The notes: a model not told the origin generated them from the sequence alone. 64,000 bases of DNA from Vibrio sp. 05-20-BW147 (GCF_013369385.1 NZ_SZTO01000008.1:1-64000), one strand, 5' to 3'. Counted from the stretch's first letter, positions 18,986 to 29,545 are shown. Translations and numbers: made by a program.

Positions 18986-19573
18986 TTATTGTGCGTTCGG
19001 GCACTCAAATGGACCAACGTACTTCCATTTTTTCCAGCCCGATTTGTACGCTTCTTTCGCTGGGTTGGTGTTTTTCGACCAGCTAGACGATTGGTAAACA
19101 TGCCCCATATAAACCACTTGGCTACCTGAATGGTACTGCTCTACCGAACTCCAACGTGAAGGCCCCTTGGGATAGATGCCTTCTAATTCCCACTCTTCTG
19201 CCTTGCCCGGTTCGCCGTTGGTCCAACTTCTTGCTTTGTACAGTTGGCCGTTGTGCGCCACTAACGCGCCACTGCGATAGCTGCCTTTTTTCCATGCTTT
19301 GTAGTTTGCTAACTCTTCTTCTGTGCGCAAACCATCACACTTCAATGGACTAACCGATTCAAAATATACCCACCCCATTTCACTACAAGCCCAAAGCTTG
19401 CCTGAGCGCACATCGAAGGTGGTCGCTCCAAGATCTTCGCTAAACTGGCATAAACCGCTATCGGGTTGATTGTAACTTACTGAAAATGCATCAGCAGTAT
19501 TGGATTGAGCTTGTACTGAAAGGCTGAGTGAACTCGCAATAATGGCGAGTAGAGAGAGTGGTTTCATCGTCAT
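18986..19573 (-). CDS. Secreted protein with two carbohydrate-binding (CBM5/12-like) modules
   Basis: A 195-residue predicted exported protein. A signal peptide covers about residues 1-22 (ending SLSVQA). Two repeats follow in the C-terminal half, about residues 92-134 and 140-185. Both match the pattern of type-3 chitin-binding modules: Y-x2-G-x-x-V-x-x-x-G-x-x-Y-x-A/S, an aromatic-rich SWT/SWS segment and a closing W-x2-x-G. No catalytic domain is present, so chitin or GlcNAc-polymer binding is inferred only from the module pattern. It lies alone between frdD and efp, facing frd. Confidence 0.65.
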   Translation of the reverse strand: MTMKPLSLLAIIASSLSLSVQAQSNTADAFSVSYNQPDSGLCQFSEDLGATTFDVRSGKLWACSEMGWVYFESVSPLKCDGLRTEEELANYKAWKKGSYRSGALVAHNGQLYKARSWTNGEPGKAEEWELEGIYPKGPSRWSSVEQYHSGSQVVYMGHVYQSSSWSKNTNPAKEAYKSGWKKWKYVGPFECPNAQ

Positions 19574-19784
19574 AACGTCATCCGTCTTATAAATGCGACA
19601 TTGGTTCCATAAAGGTGGTGAATACTAGCAAAGGAGGTGTATCACTTTTAAGACTAAATGGCGTAATCCATCCCTCATTGTTAGCAAATGTAAAAAGACG
19701 GCATATGCTGTTGATCTCCCAACAAAAAAGACAATAGGCAAATCCTCCTAACAACAGTCGAACAACAAACGATAATCGACAATA

Positions 19785-19812
19785 AAAAAAGGCCGCCAAG
19801 GCGACCTTTTTT
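19785..19812 (-). terminator. Intrinsic terminator of efp
   Basis: On the minus strand GGTCGCC / GGCGGCC (one G-U pair) forms a tight hairpin followed by a T7 run. It is located about 20 bp after the efp stop. Confidence 0.85.
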
Positions 19813-19831
19813 AGAAACTATCGGGCTAATA

Positions 19832-20398
19832 TTACTTCACGCGACCCACATATTCTGCGCTGCGAGTGTCCACTTTGATCACTTCACCGATTTGGATAAA
19901 CAGCGGAACACGAACAACAGCACCTGTTGATAGTGTTGCAGGCTTACCACCTGTACCCTGAGTATCACCCTTTAGACCTGGATCAGTTTCAATCACTTCT
20001 AACTCAACGAAGTTTGGTGGAGTCACTGCAATCGGGTTGCCGTTCCACAGCGTCAACATACAGGTGTTGTTTTCAACTAACCACTTCACGTTGTCACCGA
20101 TCGCTTTTGCATCTGCCGCGATCTGTTCAAATGTTTGGTTGTTCATAAAGTGGTAGAATTCGCCGTCTGAATATAGATAATCTAGGTCGATATCCATTAC
20201 GTCTGCCACTTCACAAGTGTCACCAGACTTGAATGTTTTCTCTAGCACTTTACCAGAAAGAAGTTTACGAATTTTAACGCGGTTAAACGCTTGGCCTTTA
20301 CCTGGTTTTACGTACTCATTTTCCAAGATAACGCAAGGCTCGCTATCAATCATGAGTTTTAGGCCGCCTTTAAATTCATTCGTGCTAACTGTAGCCAT
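19832..20398 (-). CDS. efp: Elongation factor P
   Basis: A translation factor that rescues ribosomes stalled at polyproline. The 188-residue, three-domain protein has the modification loop KPGKGQAF with Lys34, the residue that receives (R)-beta-lysine from EpmA in this EF-P type. Length and start match the family. It is divergent from epmB with only 33 bp between start codons, so the two promoters must overlap or lie inside the opposite gene's leader. Confidence 0.97.
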   Translation of the reverse strand: MATVSTNEFKGGLKLMIDSEPCVILENEYVKPGKGQAFNRVKIRKLLSGKVLEKTFKSGDTCEVADVMDIDLDYLYSDGEFYHFMNNQTFEQIAADAKAIGDNVKWLVENNTCMLTLWNGNPIAVTPPNFVELEVIETDPGLKGDTQGTGGKPATLSTGAVVRVPLFIQIGEVIKVDTRSAEYVGRVK

Positions 20399-20431
20399 TT
20401 TGTCCTCTTACATTCTTAGAGCTAAAAATTA

Positions 20432-21454
20432 ATGCCGCACATAATAACCCGAAAAGTCGAATCTGTTGAGCAAAACTGGCTCAAACAGTTAGCGAATGGG
20501 ATCTCAGATCCTGCAACATTGCTCAAAATGTTGGAAATTGATCCAACGCCGTGGCAAGACGGGTTCTCGGCACGCAAGTTATTCGCACAGCGCGTGCCGC
20601 AAAGTTTTGTTGAAAGAATGGAAAAAGGCAATCCTAACGATCCGCTTTTGCGCCAAGTCCTCCCTCTCAGTGAAGAGCACCAAATCCAGCCAGGCTATTC
20701 AATCGATCCATTGGAAGAACAAGACAATGCCATTCCTGGCTTACTGCATAAATATCAAAATCGAGCACTGCTGATTGTCAAAGGTGGATGTGCGATTAAC
20801 TGTCGTTACTGCTTCCGCCGTCATTTTCCTTATCAAGACAATAAAGGCAGTAAAAAGGTTTGGCAGCAAAGCCTTGACTACATCGCACAGAATAAAGCCC
20901 TCAATGAAGTGATCTTTTCCGGAGGAGATCCTCTCATGGCTAAGGATGATGAGTTGCAGTGGCTGATTGAACGTATTGCTGACATCCCCCACATCAAGCG
21001 GCTACGCATTCACTCGCGTTTACCTGTGGTGATACCCGCACGCATCACAACGGAACTGTACCAGCTGCTAGAGCAAACGCGTTTGCAAGTCATTTTGGTC
21101 ACGCACATTAATCATGCCAATGAGATCAACGCCGAATTCACCACACAACTCAGCCAACTAAAACAAGTGGGTGTGACACTATTAAACCAAAGTGTACTGT
21201 TGAAAGGGGTAAACGATAACGTGGAAGCACAAGTGAATCTTAGCGAAGCACTGTTTGATGCTGGCATTTTGCCCTATTACTTACACGTATTGGATAAGGT
21301 TCAAGGCGCGGCACATTTTTATGTTTCCGACCAAGAGGCCAAAGCGATTATGCGTGGTTTGATAACACGTGTATCTGGTTACCTTGTCCCAACGCTCACT
21401 CGAGAAATCGGTGGTCGCCCTAGTAAAACACCATTGGATCTTTATCTCGAATAG
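20432..21454 (+). CDS. epmB: EF-P-associated L-lysine 2,3-aminomutase
   Basis: A radical-SAM, PLP-dependent enzyme (YjeK) that converts (S)-alpha-lysine to (R)-beta-lysine for EF-P modification. The 340-residue protein has the 4Fe-4S/SAM motif C-x3-C-x2-C in CAINCRYCFRRHFPY and the downstream FSGGDPLMAKD segment. It lacks the C-terminal extension of catabolic lysine aminomutases, which fits the EpmB type. It is paired with efp, and epmA is also in the window, so the pathway appears complete. Confidence 0.95.
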   Translation: MPHIITRKVESVEQNWLKQLANGISDPATLLKMLEIDPTPWQDGFSARKLFAQRVPQSFVERMEKGNPNDPLLRQVLPLSEEHQIQPGYSIDPLEEQDNAIPGLLHKYQNRALLIVKGGCAINCRYCFRRHFPYQDNKGSKKVWQQSLDYIAQNKALNEVIFSGGDPLMAKDDELQWLIERIADIPHIKRLRIHSRLPVVIPARITTELYQLLEQTRLQVILVTHINHANEINAEFTTQLSQLKQVGVTLLNQSVLLKGVNDNVEAQVNLSEALFDAGILPYYLHVLDKVQGAAHFYVSDQEAKAIMRGLITRVSGYLVPTLTREIGGRPSKTPLDLYLE

Positions 21455-21503
21455 CTTCGTTTGCTCATCGCGTTTTGTCTGTACTTATTTTTAGGAAGCC
21501 TAT

Positions 21504-21998
21504 ATGTCATTTACCTTAGATTCACTACTCAACATTGAACCATTTAGTTGGGTCGCCTTATTGTGCTGCGCAATCAATGGACTACTCATCGGTGCCGAGC
21601 GACAAACTCGTGGCAAACCAGTGGGTATTCGCACTTCTATCTTGATCATTTCTGGCACCTACTTTTTTATGTCAATGGCGGTCTACCTATCGCCGAATAC
21701 CCTTGACCAAGCCCGTGTGCTTGGGCAAATCATTACCGGCGTGGGCTTTTTAGGCGCGGGGGTGATGATGACCCAAGATGGAAAAATTCACGGAGTGACT
21801 TCCGCTGCGGTCATTTGGGTGTTGGCGTCGATGGGGATGATGATTGGTCTGGGGCTTGAACAACAGTCAGTGATCATGACTATACTGGCCTTGATCGTGT
21901 TGCTTGGCGTCGACAAAGCCGAAAACCGCATTCAAGCGCTACGCCGAGGCGTTCACCAAAAAATTCAACAGCGCCGTAGCTCACGTCTGATTAAATAA
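21504..21998 (+). CDS. MgtC/SapB-family membrane protein
   Basis: A 164-residue protein with four or five membrane segments and the MgtC core: LLIGAERQTRGKPVGIRTSIL near residue 30 and GVGFLGAGVMMTQDGKIHGVTSAA near residue 80. It lacks the C-terminal soluble domain of full-length MgtC. Members are implicated in growth at low Mg2+ or in ATP-synthase modulation; this short type is uncharacterised. It follows epmB after 49 bp and could be co-transcribed. A strong terminator closes the unit. Confidence 0.8.
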   Translation: MSFTLDSLLNIEPFSWVALLCCAINGLLIGAERQTRGKPVGIRTSILIISGTYFFMSMAVYLSPNTLDQARVLGQIITGVGFLGAGVMMTQDGKIHGVTSAAVIWVLASMGMMIGLGLEQQSVIMTILALIVLLGVDKAENRIQALRRGVHQKIQQRRSSRLIK

Positions 21999-22034
21999 AC
22001 CAGTATATGGCTATCTTTGCTCACTGCTAAAAAC

Positions 22035-22068
22035 AAAAAACCCAGACCATTATTGGCTGGGTTTTTTT
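22035..22068. terminator. Bidirectional terminator after the MgtC-family gene
   Basis: AACCCAG...CTGGGTT stem with an inner CCA/TGG extension, T7 on the right and A6 on the left. It serves the plus-strand MgtC gene and the converging minus-strand secreted-protein gene. Confidence 0.9.
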
Positions 22069-22099
22069 ATGCTATCGAGAACTTAACTCTCGATTGCGC

Positions 22100-22654
22100 T
22101 TACTTCGCAAAGTTAATGATTGGGAAGCAAGGGAAGAAACCGTTGTCCGCACAGTTGAGTAGGCCAATTTGCACGCCTTCAATTTTTGCGGTTTTGTTGA
22201 ACACACCCACCTGAACAGTTGAAGTATCAGAGAAGTTTGCCGCACCAAGATCAACCAATGTGTTGCCTTCTGAGTAGTTCACAAAACTCAGGTTTGCGCC
22301 TTTTACATCGTTGGTTAAGTTCACTGCACCCAAGTTAACACCAGTTGTTTTACCCGTGTTCCAGTTAAAGAAACCCAGTGACGCACCAGTCATTTCTTGG
22401 TTTACTTTCGATGCACCAAAGATGCCTAGATTCACACCTGTTGTTGTGTTGGTTTCAGAAAGACCAATCACCGCTAGATCAACACCTTTCAAGTTATCTA
22501 CTTTACCGTAGAGCGCGGCCACACGAACACCCGCCACGGCGCTGTCATCCGGTGCATTAAAGTTATTGATCGATGAAAACATAACAGGGGTTGCTGCCAT
22601 TGCCGCTGTTGAAGTTAATGCGGTTACCACTGCTGCTGCTAAGATTTTTTTCAT
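22100..22654 (-). CDS. VC2662-family secreted repeat protein of unknown function
   Basis: A 184-residue predicted exported protein with a signal peptide (about residues 1-20, ending AMA). The rest consists of repeated units of about 20 residues with the theme G-V-N-L-G/A-x-x-N (GVNLGIFGASKVN, GASLGFFNWNTG, GVNLGAVNLTN, GANLSFVNYSEG). This resembles the right-handed beta-solenoid surface-repeat families. A C-terminal pair Cys-x6-Cys (NCADNGFFPCF) may form a disulfide. The start at 22654 has GGAGA eight bases upstream; an in-frame GTG lies at 22669. The molecular function is unknown. It sits downstream of groEL in the same direction, but behind the groEL terminator. Confidence 0.75.
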   Translation of the reverse strand: MKKILAAAVVTALTSTAAMAATPVMFSSINNFNAPDDSAVAGVRVAALYGKVDNLKGVDLAVIGLSETNTTTGVNLGIFGASKVNQEMTGASLGFFNWNTGKTTGVNLGAVNLTNDVKGANLSFVNYSEGNTLVDLGAANFSDTSTVQVGVFNKTAKIEGVQIGLLNCADNGFFPCFPIINFAK

Positions 22655-22995
22655 TGGTTGAGTCTCCACTGACTATTGATTGCTAAGTACCGAAGGCAAG
22701 CTGCCAAGTCCAGCACCCATCGACTTATTATGTATACTGTTCAATTCCAGAAAGTCATTGTTTTGTTAAATGTTTGAACTTTTCCCACAAACTCATTAAA
22801 AAAACAAATGAAATATTTTATTTTTCAAATGCTTATAATTTAACCAATCATAAGAAACAATGTCATATAACCGAAATTGCATATCATTCTATAATAAGTT
22901 TTATTCTTAATCTTGAGTAAAGCACACATTCCCGATGAAAAAAAAGCTGAGGATCGCTCCTCAGCTTTTTCGAATGTTAACAGCGGGTAGGCTGA
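22655..22995. other. Intergenic region between the VC2662-type gene and groEL
   Basis: About 340 bp. The right end holds the groEL terminator (22936-22971). The rest, about 22670-22930, is markedly AT-rich and presumably carries the promoter of the leftward secreted-protein gene. I see no ORF or structured RNA that I can support. Confidence 0.5.
22936..22971 (-). terminator. Intrinsic terminator of groESL
   Basis: A perfect 13-bp stem (AAAAAGCTGAGGA / TCCTCAGCTTTTT, loop TCGC) with A-tract/T-tract flanks, 25 bp after the groEL stop on the minus strand. Confidence 0.95.
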
Positions 22996-24696
<1,701 letters not shown>

Positions 24697-24709
24697 TCAA
24701 CGATTGCTA

Positions 24710-25000
24710 TTAGTCGACAATAGCCATAATGTCGTTTTCAGACATGATAAGAACTTCTTTACCGTCGATCTTTTCAGTCTTAGTGCCGTAGCTCTCTGCA
24801 AAGATAACAGTATCACCAACTTTAACGTCCAGCGGCTGAACAGTGCCGTTTTCTAGAATGCGGCCTTTACCTACAGCTAGAACAACACCGCGAGTTGATT
24901 TTTCCGCGGCAGAACCAGTTAAAACGATGCCACCAGCAGATTTAGATTCAACTTCTTGGCGCTCTACGATAACTCGATCATGTAATGGACGAATGTTCAT
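24710..25000 (-). CDS. groES: Co-chaperonin GroES
   Basis: A 96-residue co-chaperonin that caps GroEL. It has the conserved [12 protein letters not shown] start and the mobile loop around [18 protein letters not shown] (here [15 protein letters not shown]). It is the first gene of groESL, with a sigma-32-like promoter about 80-110 bp upstream of its start. Confidence 0.98.
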   Translation of the reverse strand: MNIRPLHDRVIVERQEVESKSAGGIVLTGSAAEKSTRGVVLAVGKGRILENGTVQPLDVKVGDTVIFAESYGTKTEKIDGKEVLIMSENDIMAIVD

Positions 25001-25076
25001 CGGTCGTCTCTCCTGAAAAATTCCATGTTTATTTGATAATTACCCTGAAGCAGGGCTTCTAGGCCTAGTGCTAACT

Positions 25077-25108
25077 ATATAGGGGGTGATCATGACGATC
25101 CCAAGGGG
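25077..25108 (-). promoter_or_regulatory. Sigma-32-type heat-shock promoter of groESL
   Basis: On the minus strand a -35-like CCCCTTGGG (25100-25108) and a -10-like CCCCTATAT (25077-25085) are separated by 14 bp. This is close to the RpoH consensus CTTGAA-N13-15-CCCCATNT. Position upstream of groES fits the known heat-shock control of this operon. I see no CIRCE element. Confidence 0.7.
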
Positions 25109-25251
25109 GCGTGAGGATTTTTTTGTGACTAAGTTAAAAGTTCCGAGGCTTTGGCAAAGGATTGCTTAAAAACAGCTCGCTCGCCCCTCGCACACATTTC
25201 TTGTATCCTAGCGCTTTTGCACCTTCTGGTGATGCCTTCTGGTGATGATTG

Positions 25252-26598
25252 ATGCTTGATAAACATGGCTTGCTGAGCGCGCCCATCGCGGAAACGCTAC
25301 GAAAGATGACCGTCCCCATGATATTTGGCATGGTGGCAATCCTGATGTTTAACTTGGTCGACACCTTTTTCATCTCACTGCTTGGCACCGAAGCACTGGC
25401 GGCGATCAGTTACACCTTTCCCGTCACCTTCGCCGTTAACTGCATCACGATGGGCATTGGCGTCGGACTGTCGACCAGCATCGGTCGTCTATTAGGTCAA
25501 GGAGAAGCGCATCAAGCCGCACGTTTTACTACCCATGGCTTGCTATTGGCGGTTGTGCTGGTTGCGCTCGCTTCCACGCTCGGCTTCTTTACCGTCACCC
25601 CTTTATTTACCTTGCTTGGTGCAAAAGAAGAACTGATTCCCCTCATCGGCCAATACATGCATGTCTGGTACCTCACCATCCCATTACTGGTGATTCCGAT
25701 GGCGGGAAACAGTGCCATTCGTGCCACCGGAGATACTAAGACCCCAGCCAAAATCATGATGCTCGCAGGGCTTATCAATGGCGTGCTCGACCCGCTGCTG
25801 ATTTTTGGTATCGGCCCATTTCCTGAGCTCGGTATTCAAGGCGCAGCGATTGCGAGTGCGTTGAGTTGGCTCGGTGCGCTGATTGGATCTTTCTACGTTT
25901 TGATTCAGCGTGAGCGGCTGCTCGGCCTGCCACAATGGCAACGCTTAAAAGAGGATTGGCAGCAGATTCTCAAGGTCGGCACTCCGGCTGCGCTGTCCAA
26001 CGCAATGAACCCTCTCTCTGGCGCCATTTTAATGATGATGCTGTCCAGCCACGGCACCGCTGCTGTTGCCGCTTATGGGGCGGCACAACGCATTGAATCG
26101 ATTTTGATTTTGGTCCTCATGGCACTCACCTCTGCTCTGACGCCTTTTATGGCGCAGAACTTTGGCGCGAAAAACCCACAACGAGCGTTCCAAGGATTGT
26201 TCGTCAGCATGCGCTTTTCGGTGCTGTTTCAAGGTTTGGTGTTTTTGATGATGGTGCCACTCAGTATTCCGCTCGCCGCTCTATTCTCACAAGAGCAAGC
26301 GGTAAGAGATTTGCTTTGGCATTACCTGCTGGTGGTACCGATCAGCTACGGTTTTTTAGGCATTGTGATGATGCTGGTCAGCGGTTTAAATGCCATGCAC
26401 CAACCACTCAACGCCTTTCGCTGGAGCGTAATTCGGCTATTCGTGTTTACCCTGCCAGCGGCATACCTAGGCAGTTGGCTCTACGACATTGAAGGGCTGT
26501 TTATTGGCATTGCGGTGGGCAACATTTTGGTGGGGTTATGCAGCTACCTTTACGCCCTCAAACAGCGCAAACAGCAATTGACCACATTAGTGCCTTAG
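25252..26598 (+). CDS. MATE-family multidrug/toxin efflux transporter
   Basis: A 448-residue inner-membrane protein with about twelve helices in two MatE halves, belonging to the Na+- or H+-coupled multidrug and toxin extrusion family (VmrA/NorM-like). The substrate is unknown. The start is ATG 25252; the codon before it is TTG and a stop lies immediately upstream in frame. A 13-bp direct duplication (CCTTCTGGTGATG) at 25222-25247 sits where a ribosome site would be. A short upstream ORF (from 25232) ends in TGATG overlapping the start, so translational coupling is possible. Confidence 0.85.
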   Translation: MLDKHGLLSAPIAETLRKMTVPMIFGMVAILMFNLVDTFFISLLGTEALAAISYTFPVTFAVNCITMGIGVGLSTSIGRLLGQGEAHQAARFTTHGLLLAVVLVALASTLGFFTVTPLFTLLGAKEELIPLIGQYMHVWYLTIPLLVIPMAGNSAIRATGDTKTPAKIMMLAGLINGVLDPLLIFGIGPFPELGIQGAAIASALSWLGALIGSFYVLIQRERLLGLPQWQRLKEDWQQILKVGTPAALSNAMNPLSGAILMMMLSSHGTAAVAAYGAAQRIESILILVLMALTSALTPFMAQNFGAKNPQRAFQGLFVSMRFSVLFQGLVFLMMVPLSIPLAALFSQEQAVRDLLWHYLLVVPISYGFLGIVMMLVSGLNAMHQPLNAFRWSVIRLFVFTLPAAYLGSWLYDIEGLFIGIAVGNILVGLCSYLYALKQRKQQLTTLVP

Positions 26599-26627
26599 GT
26601 TTGGCGTCTGATAGAAGCCACCGATAT

Positions 26628-26656
26628 GAAAAAGGCTGCGATAACGCAGCCTTTGC
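26628..26656. terminator. Bidirectional terminator between the MATE gene and pfkA
   Basis: A perfect 10-bp stem AAAGGCTGCG / CGCAGCCTTT with loop ATAA lies between the two converging genes. On the minus strand it ends in a T-run, so it mainly serves pfkA. Confidence 0.88.
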
Positions 26657-26678
26657 TCAGATAGTCAGTTTATTCTGC

Positions 26679-27641
26679 TTAGAATAGCTCTTCTGCTACT
26701 TTGAACAGATCATTGCGAACTGGACGCTTCATGTTCTCGATTGCATCGATGATGTCGTGGTGAACAAGTTGCTCTTTCACGATACCAACACAACGACCAC
26801 CATGGCCTTCCATCAATAGGTGAACGGCGTAGTTACCCATACGAGACGCAAGAACACGGTCGAACGCCGTTGGACGGCCACCACGTTGGATGTGACCAAG
26901 AACAGTGGCACGAGTTTCACGCCCCGTTCCCGCTTCGATCTCTTTTGCCAGTTCGTTCGCGTCCATCATCAGTTCAGTCAGCGCGATGATCGCGTGCTTT
27001 TTGCCTTTCGCAATACCATCTTTGATGTTGTTAATCAGCTTCTCTTTGTCTAAACCGGTTTCCGGAGTGATGATGTATTCACAACCACCAGCGATCGCAG
27101 ACATCAGAGTGAGGTCACCACAGTGACGACCCATGATTTCTACGATAGAAATACGCTGGTGAGAAGAGGAAGTATCGCGTAGACGGTCGATCGATTCTAT
27201 AACCGTGTTCAGCGCGGTTAGGTAACCGATGGTGTAATCCGTGCCTGCGATATCGTTGTCGATGGTGCCTGGCAGACCGATACATGGGTAACCCATTTCC
27301 GTCAGTTTTTTCGCACCCATGTACGAACCGTCACCACCGATAACCACAAGCGCATCAATACCGTGTGCTTTCAGGTTTTCAATCGCTTTTTCACGTACCG
27401 CAACTTCTTTAAATTCTGGGAAGCGAGCTGAACCCAAGAACGTACCACCACGGTTGATCACATCAGAAACGCTTGAACGATCAAGTGGCTTGATGCGGCC
27501 TTCGTATAAACCCAAGTAACCATCATAGATACCGTACACTTCAAGACCCGCACCCAATGCAGTACGCACTACACCACGGATTGCTGCGTTCATACCAGGG
27601 GCGTCACCACCACTTGTCAAAACACCGATCTTCTTAATCAT
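26679..27641 (-). CDS. pfkA: ATP-dependent 6-phosphofructokinase
   Basis: Phosphorylates fructose 6-phosphate in glycolysis. The 320-residue protein has the ATP site [15 protein letters not shown], the GGDGSYMGA segment, the catalytic PGTIDND motif (Asp of TIDND) and the IEIMGR-like [11 protein letters not shown]. The start at 27641 gives the same length as E. coli PfkA and has GAGG upstream; a GTG two codons earlier is also in frame. It is next to fieF and cpxPRA, the same neighbours as in E. coli. Confidence 0.97.
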   Translation of the reverse strand: MIKKIGVLTSGGDAPGMNAAIRGVVRTALGAGLEVYGIYDGYLGLYEGRIKPLDRSSVSDVINRGGTFLGSARFPEFKEVAVREKAIENLKAHGIDALVVIGGDGSYMGAKKLTEMGYPCIGLPGTIDNDIAGTDYTIGYLTALNTVIESIDRLRDTSSSHQRISIVEIMGRHCGDLTLMSAIAGGCEYIITPETGLDKEKLINNIKDGIAKGKKHAIIALTELMMDANELAKEIEAGTGRETRATVLGHIQRGGRPTAFDRVLASRMGNYAVHLLMEGHGGRCVGIVKEQLVHHDIIDAIENMKRPVRNDLFKVAEELF

Positions 27642-27925
27642 GCTCACCCTCGAACTCTAGAAATCAATATTTAATAATCTTTAGGATAGCTGTTATTCAG
27701 CTACCAATATAATCCGAAAAACTGTGCGTAATGTTACATTTCCTCTACAGGAATACCAATTAAAACCCACAATTTTATGTAACTTTTCTACTTATGTAGG
27801 AGTATTACAGTTTTGTACTTACTCTTTGTTGATTCACATCAGGATCACGAATCTTAATAGAGGCTGTTGGAAAGATAGTCAACAACCGCTTATTTGTCCT
27901 GAAGACAAACGCATTTTTTCGAGCG

Positions 27926-28834
27926 CTACCACTGTTGTTCTATATGCTCTTTCTCGCTGATCACAACAACAGAATAAGGGTCTTGATGGATCAAAATATC
28001 AGCCTCAGGGAAGCACGCCAGTAATCTTTCTTCTACTTCGTCGGCAATTTGATGCGCTTTGATCAAAGGCAAATTGTCATCCAATTCAAGATGAAGCTGA
28101 ATAAAACGCGTCGGCCCCGACATTCTGGTGCGCAATTGATGCACCCCCAGAACATTCTCCACTGCCAAACATTCGCAGCGAATTTGTTCTAGCTCTTCAT
28201 CGGGCAATTTGCGGTCAAGCAAGGTTTGAATCGCTTCCGTCACCATTTTAAATGCGCTGTATAAAATAAACAGCCCGATCCCCACGGCAAACACCGCATC
28301 CGCTTGGCCAATCCCGTAATAACTGAGCCCCAACGCCACCATAATGGCGGCGTTCATGAACAGGTCACTTTGATAATGCAGAGAGTCCGCCGCAATGGCT
28401 TGGCTACCGGTCTTTCTTACTACGTGCTTTTGGAATGTCACCAAGGCGAATGTCACCACCATGGCAAACAAACTGACATAAACGCCATATTCTGGAGAGT
28501 TCAGCTCATGAGGACGGAAGAAACGATCAATACCGTTGAGGATCAAAAACACCGCAGAGCCTGAGATAAACATCGCTTGAGCCAACGCTGCGAGCGATTC
28601 CGCTTTGCCATGGCCAAAGGTGTGTTCCTCATCGGCAGGTTGCAGCGCATAACGCACCACAATTAAGTTGACGACAGACGCCGCAATATCGAGGAATGAA
28701 TCGATCAGCGAGGCAAGTAAGCTCACAGAGCCGGTCACCCACCAAGCCATGACTTTAACAAGAAGAAGTAAGGTGGCGACTGCGGTTGCCGTCCAAGCAG
28801 CCATCGTCACTAAACGTGCATATTGGTGTTTCAT
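27926..28834 (-). CDS. fieF: Cation-efflux pump FieF (ferrous iron/zinc, CDF family)
   Basis: A proton-coupled divalent-metal exporter of the cation diffusion facilitator family. The 302-residue protein has six membrane helices. The metal-site residues are D-x3-D in LIDSFLD (helix 2) and H-x3-D in HYQSD (helix 5). The interface motif [14 protein letters not shown] and a C-terminal cytoplasmic ferredoxin-like domain with further His/Asp residues are also present. The start at 28834 aligns with E. coli FieF; an in-frame ATG two codons earlier and open sequence up to 28900 exist. It is downstream of cpxP, with a hairpin between. Confidence 0.9.
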   Translation of the reverse strand: MKHQYARLVTMAAWTATAVATLLLLVKVMAWWVTGSVSLLASLIDSFLDIAASVVNLIVVRYALQPADEEHTFGHGKAESLAALAQAMFISGSAVFLILNGIDRFFRPHELNSPEYGVYVSLFAMVVTFALVTFQKHVVRKTGSQAIAADSLHYQSDLFMNAAIMVALGLSYYGIGQADAVFAVGIGLFILYSAFKMVTEAIQTLLDRKLPDEELEQIRCECLAVENVLGVHQLRTRMSGPTRFIQLHLELDDNLPLIKAHQIADEVEERLLACFPEADILIHQDPYSVVVISEKEHIEQQW

Positions 28835-28900
28835 AATCATTCGATGAAAAAAGCCTTGCTCGCAGTATAACGCGCTCAAGCAGGAATGAGTACGATACAT

Positions 28901-28927
28901 TTAAGGCGATCCGAAGATCGCCTTTTT
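28901..28927 (-). terminator. UUCG-capped hairpin downstream of cpxP
   Basis: On the minus strand AAGGCGATC / GATCGCCTT closes on a C(TTCG)G tetraloop, about 30 bp after the cpxP stop. The T-run on the minus strand is weak (CTTAAAT), but the stem is very stable. The T5 tract is on the opposite strand. Confidence 0.6.
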
Positions 28928-28953
28928 GCTCAAGTCAGTGAATACCGCTCAGA

Positions 28954-29469
28954 TCAGTTTTTCGCGTGCTTTTCCATGCGTTTTTGCATTTTGTCGCCAC
29001 ACTCCTGCATGCGCTCGTTTTGCAGTTCAACGAACTTTGCTTTTTGCTCTGGAGTCAAAATGCTCAACATTTGATGTTGTTTTTCCAACATTTTCACACG
29101 GCGCTCTGCTTGTTTCTCCGCCATCTGTTTCGCCAGCTCATTGGCGGTCGCTTGGTCGAAATTGTCCGCCAATAACAGGGCCTGTACTTTAGCGTGCTGT
29201 GCTTGACGTTCGGCCTGGTTTGCTGCGAAGTTGCCTTGATGCATCTCTTTCATTTGTGCACGGTTGCTGCCACGCATCGCATCCAACTGCTCTTTCTGTG
29301 CATCGGTCAGGTCAAGTTGACGCATCATGCCGCGCTCCATCCCCATGCCACATTCGCCATCAGGCCCTTTGTGATGACCTTTACCGCTGCCAAAAGCAAA
29401 AGCGCTGGCAGTACCTAGTGTTAGTGGAAGGACAACAGCAGCGAGTACCATTTTTTTTGCAAGTTTCAT
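28954..29469 (-). CDS. cpxP: CpxP/Spy-family periplasmic stress protein
   Basis: A 171-residue protein with a signal peptide (to about residue 25, ending AFA) and a helical, Gln/Met/Lys-rich mature part. It carries two LTxxQ motifs (LTDAQKEQL near residue 52 and LTPEQKAKF near 143) that define the CpxP/Spy family. Family members inhibit CpxA or act as periplasmic chaperones. The start at 29469 has AAGGA upstream. It is divergent from cpxRA, with two CpxR-box-like repeats in between, which supports cpxP rather than spy. Confidence 0.88.
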   Translation of the reverse strand: MKLAKKMVLAAVVLPLTLGTASAFAFGSGKGHHKGPDGECGMGMERGMMRQLDLTDAQKEQLDAMRGSNRAQMKEMHQGNFAANQAERQAQHAKVQALLLADNFDQATANELAKQMAEKQAERRVKMLEKQHQMLSILTPEQKAKFVELQNERMQECGDKMQKRMEKHAKN

Positions 29470-29545
29470 AATCAATTCCTTACTCATGTCGGTGGTTCAT
29501 TTGAGCTGTTCTCACAGCGCTTGAGTGTAGAATACAAACTGCAAG

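Noticed and set aside
19587..19799. 70-codon minus-strand ORF between efp and the chitin-binding-like gene
   Set aside because: No ribosome site, no recognisable motif, and it begins inside the efp terminator; likely a chance frame.
27724..27960. 78-codon plus-strand ORF in the pfkA-fieF gap
   Set aside because: It overlaps the fieF 3' end antisense and has no recognisable feature; the region more likely holds the pfkA promoter.
28861..28953. A CpxQ sRNA homologue at the cpxP 3' end
   Set aside because: The sequence shows no resemblance to the conserved CpxQ seed; kept only as a low-interest question.
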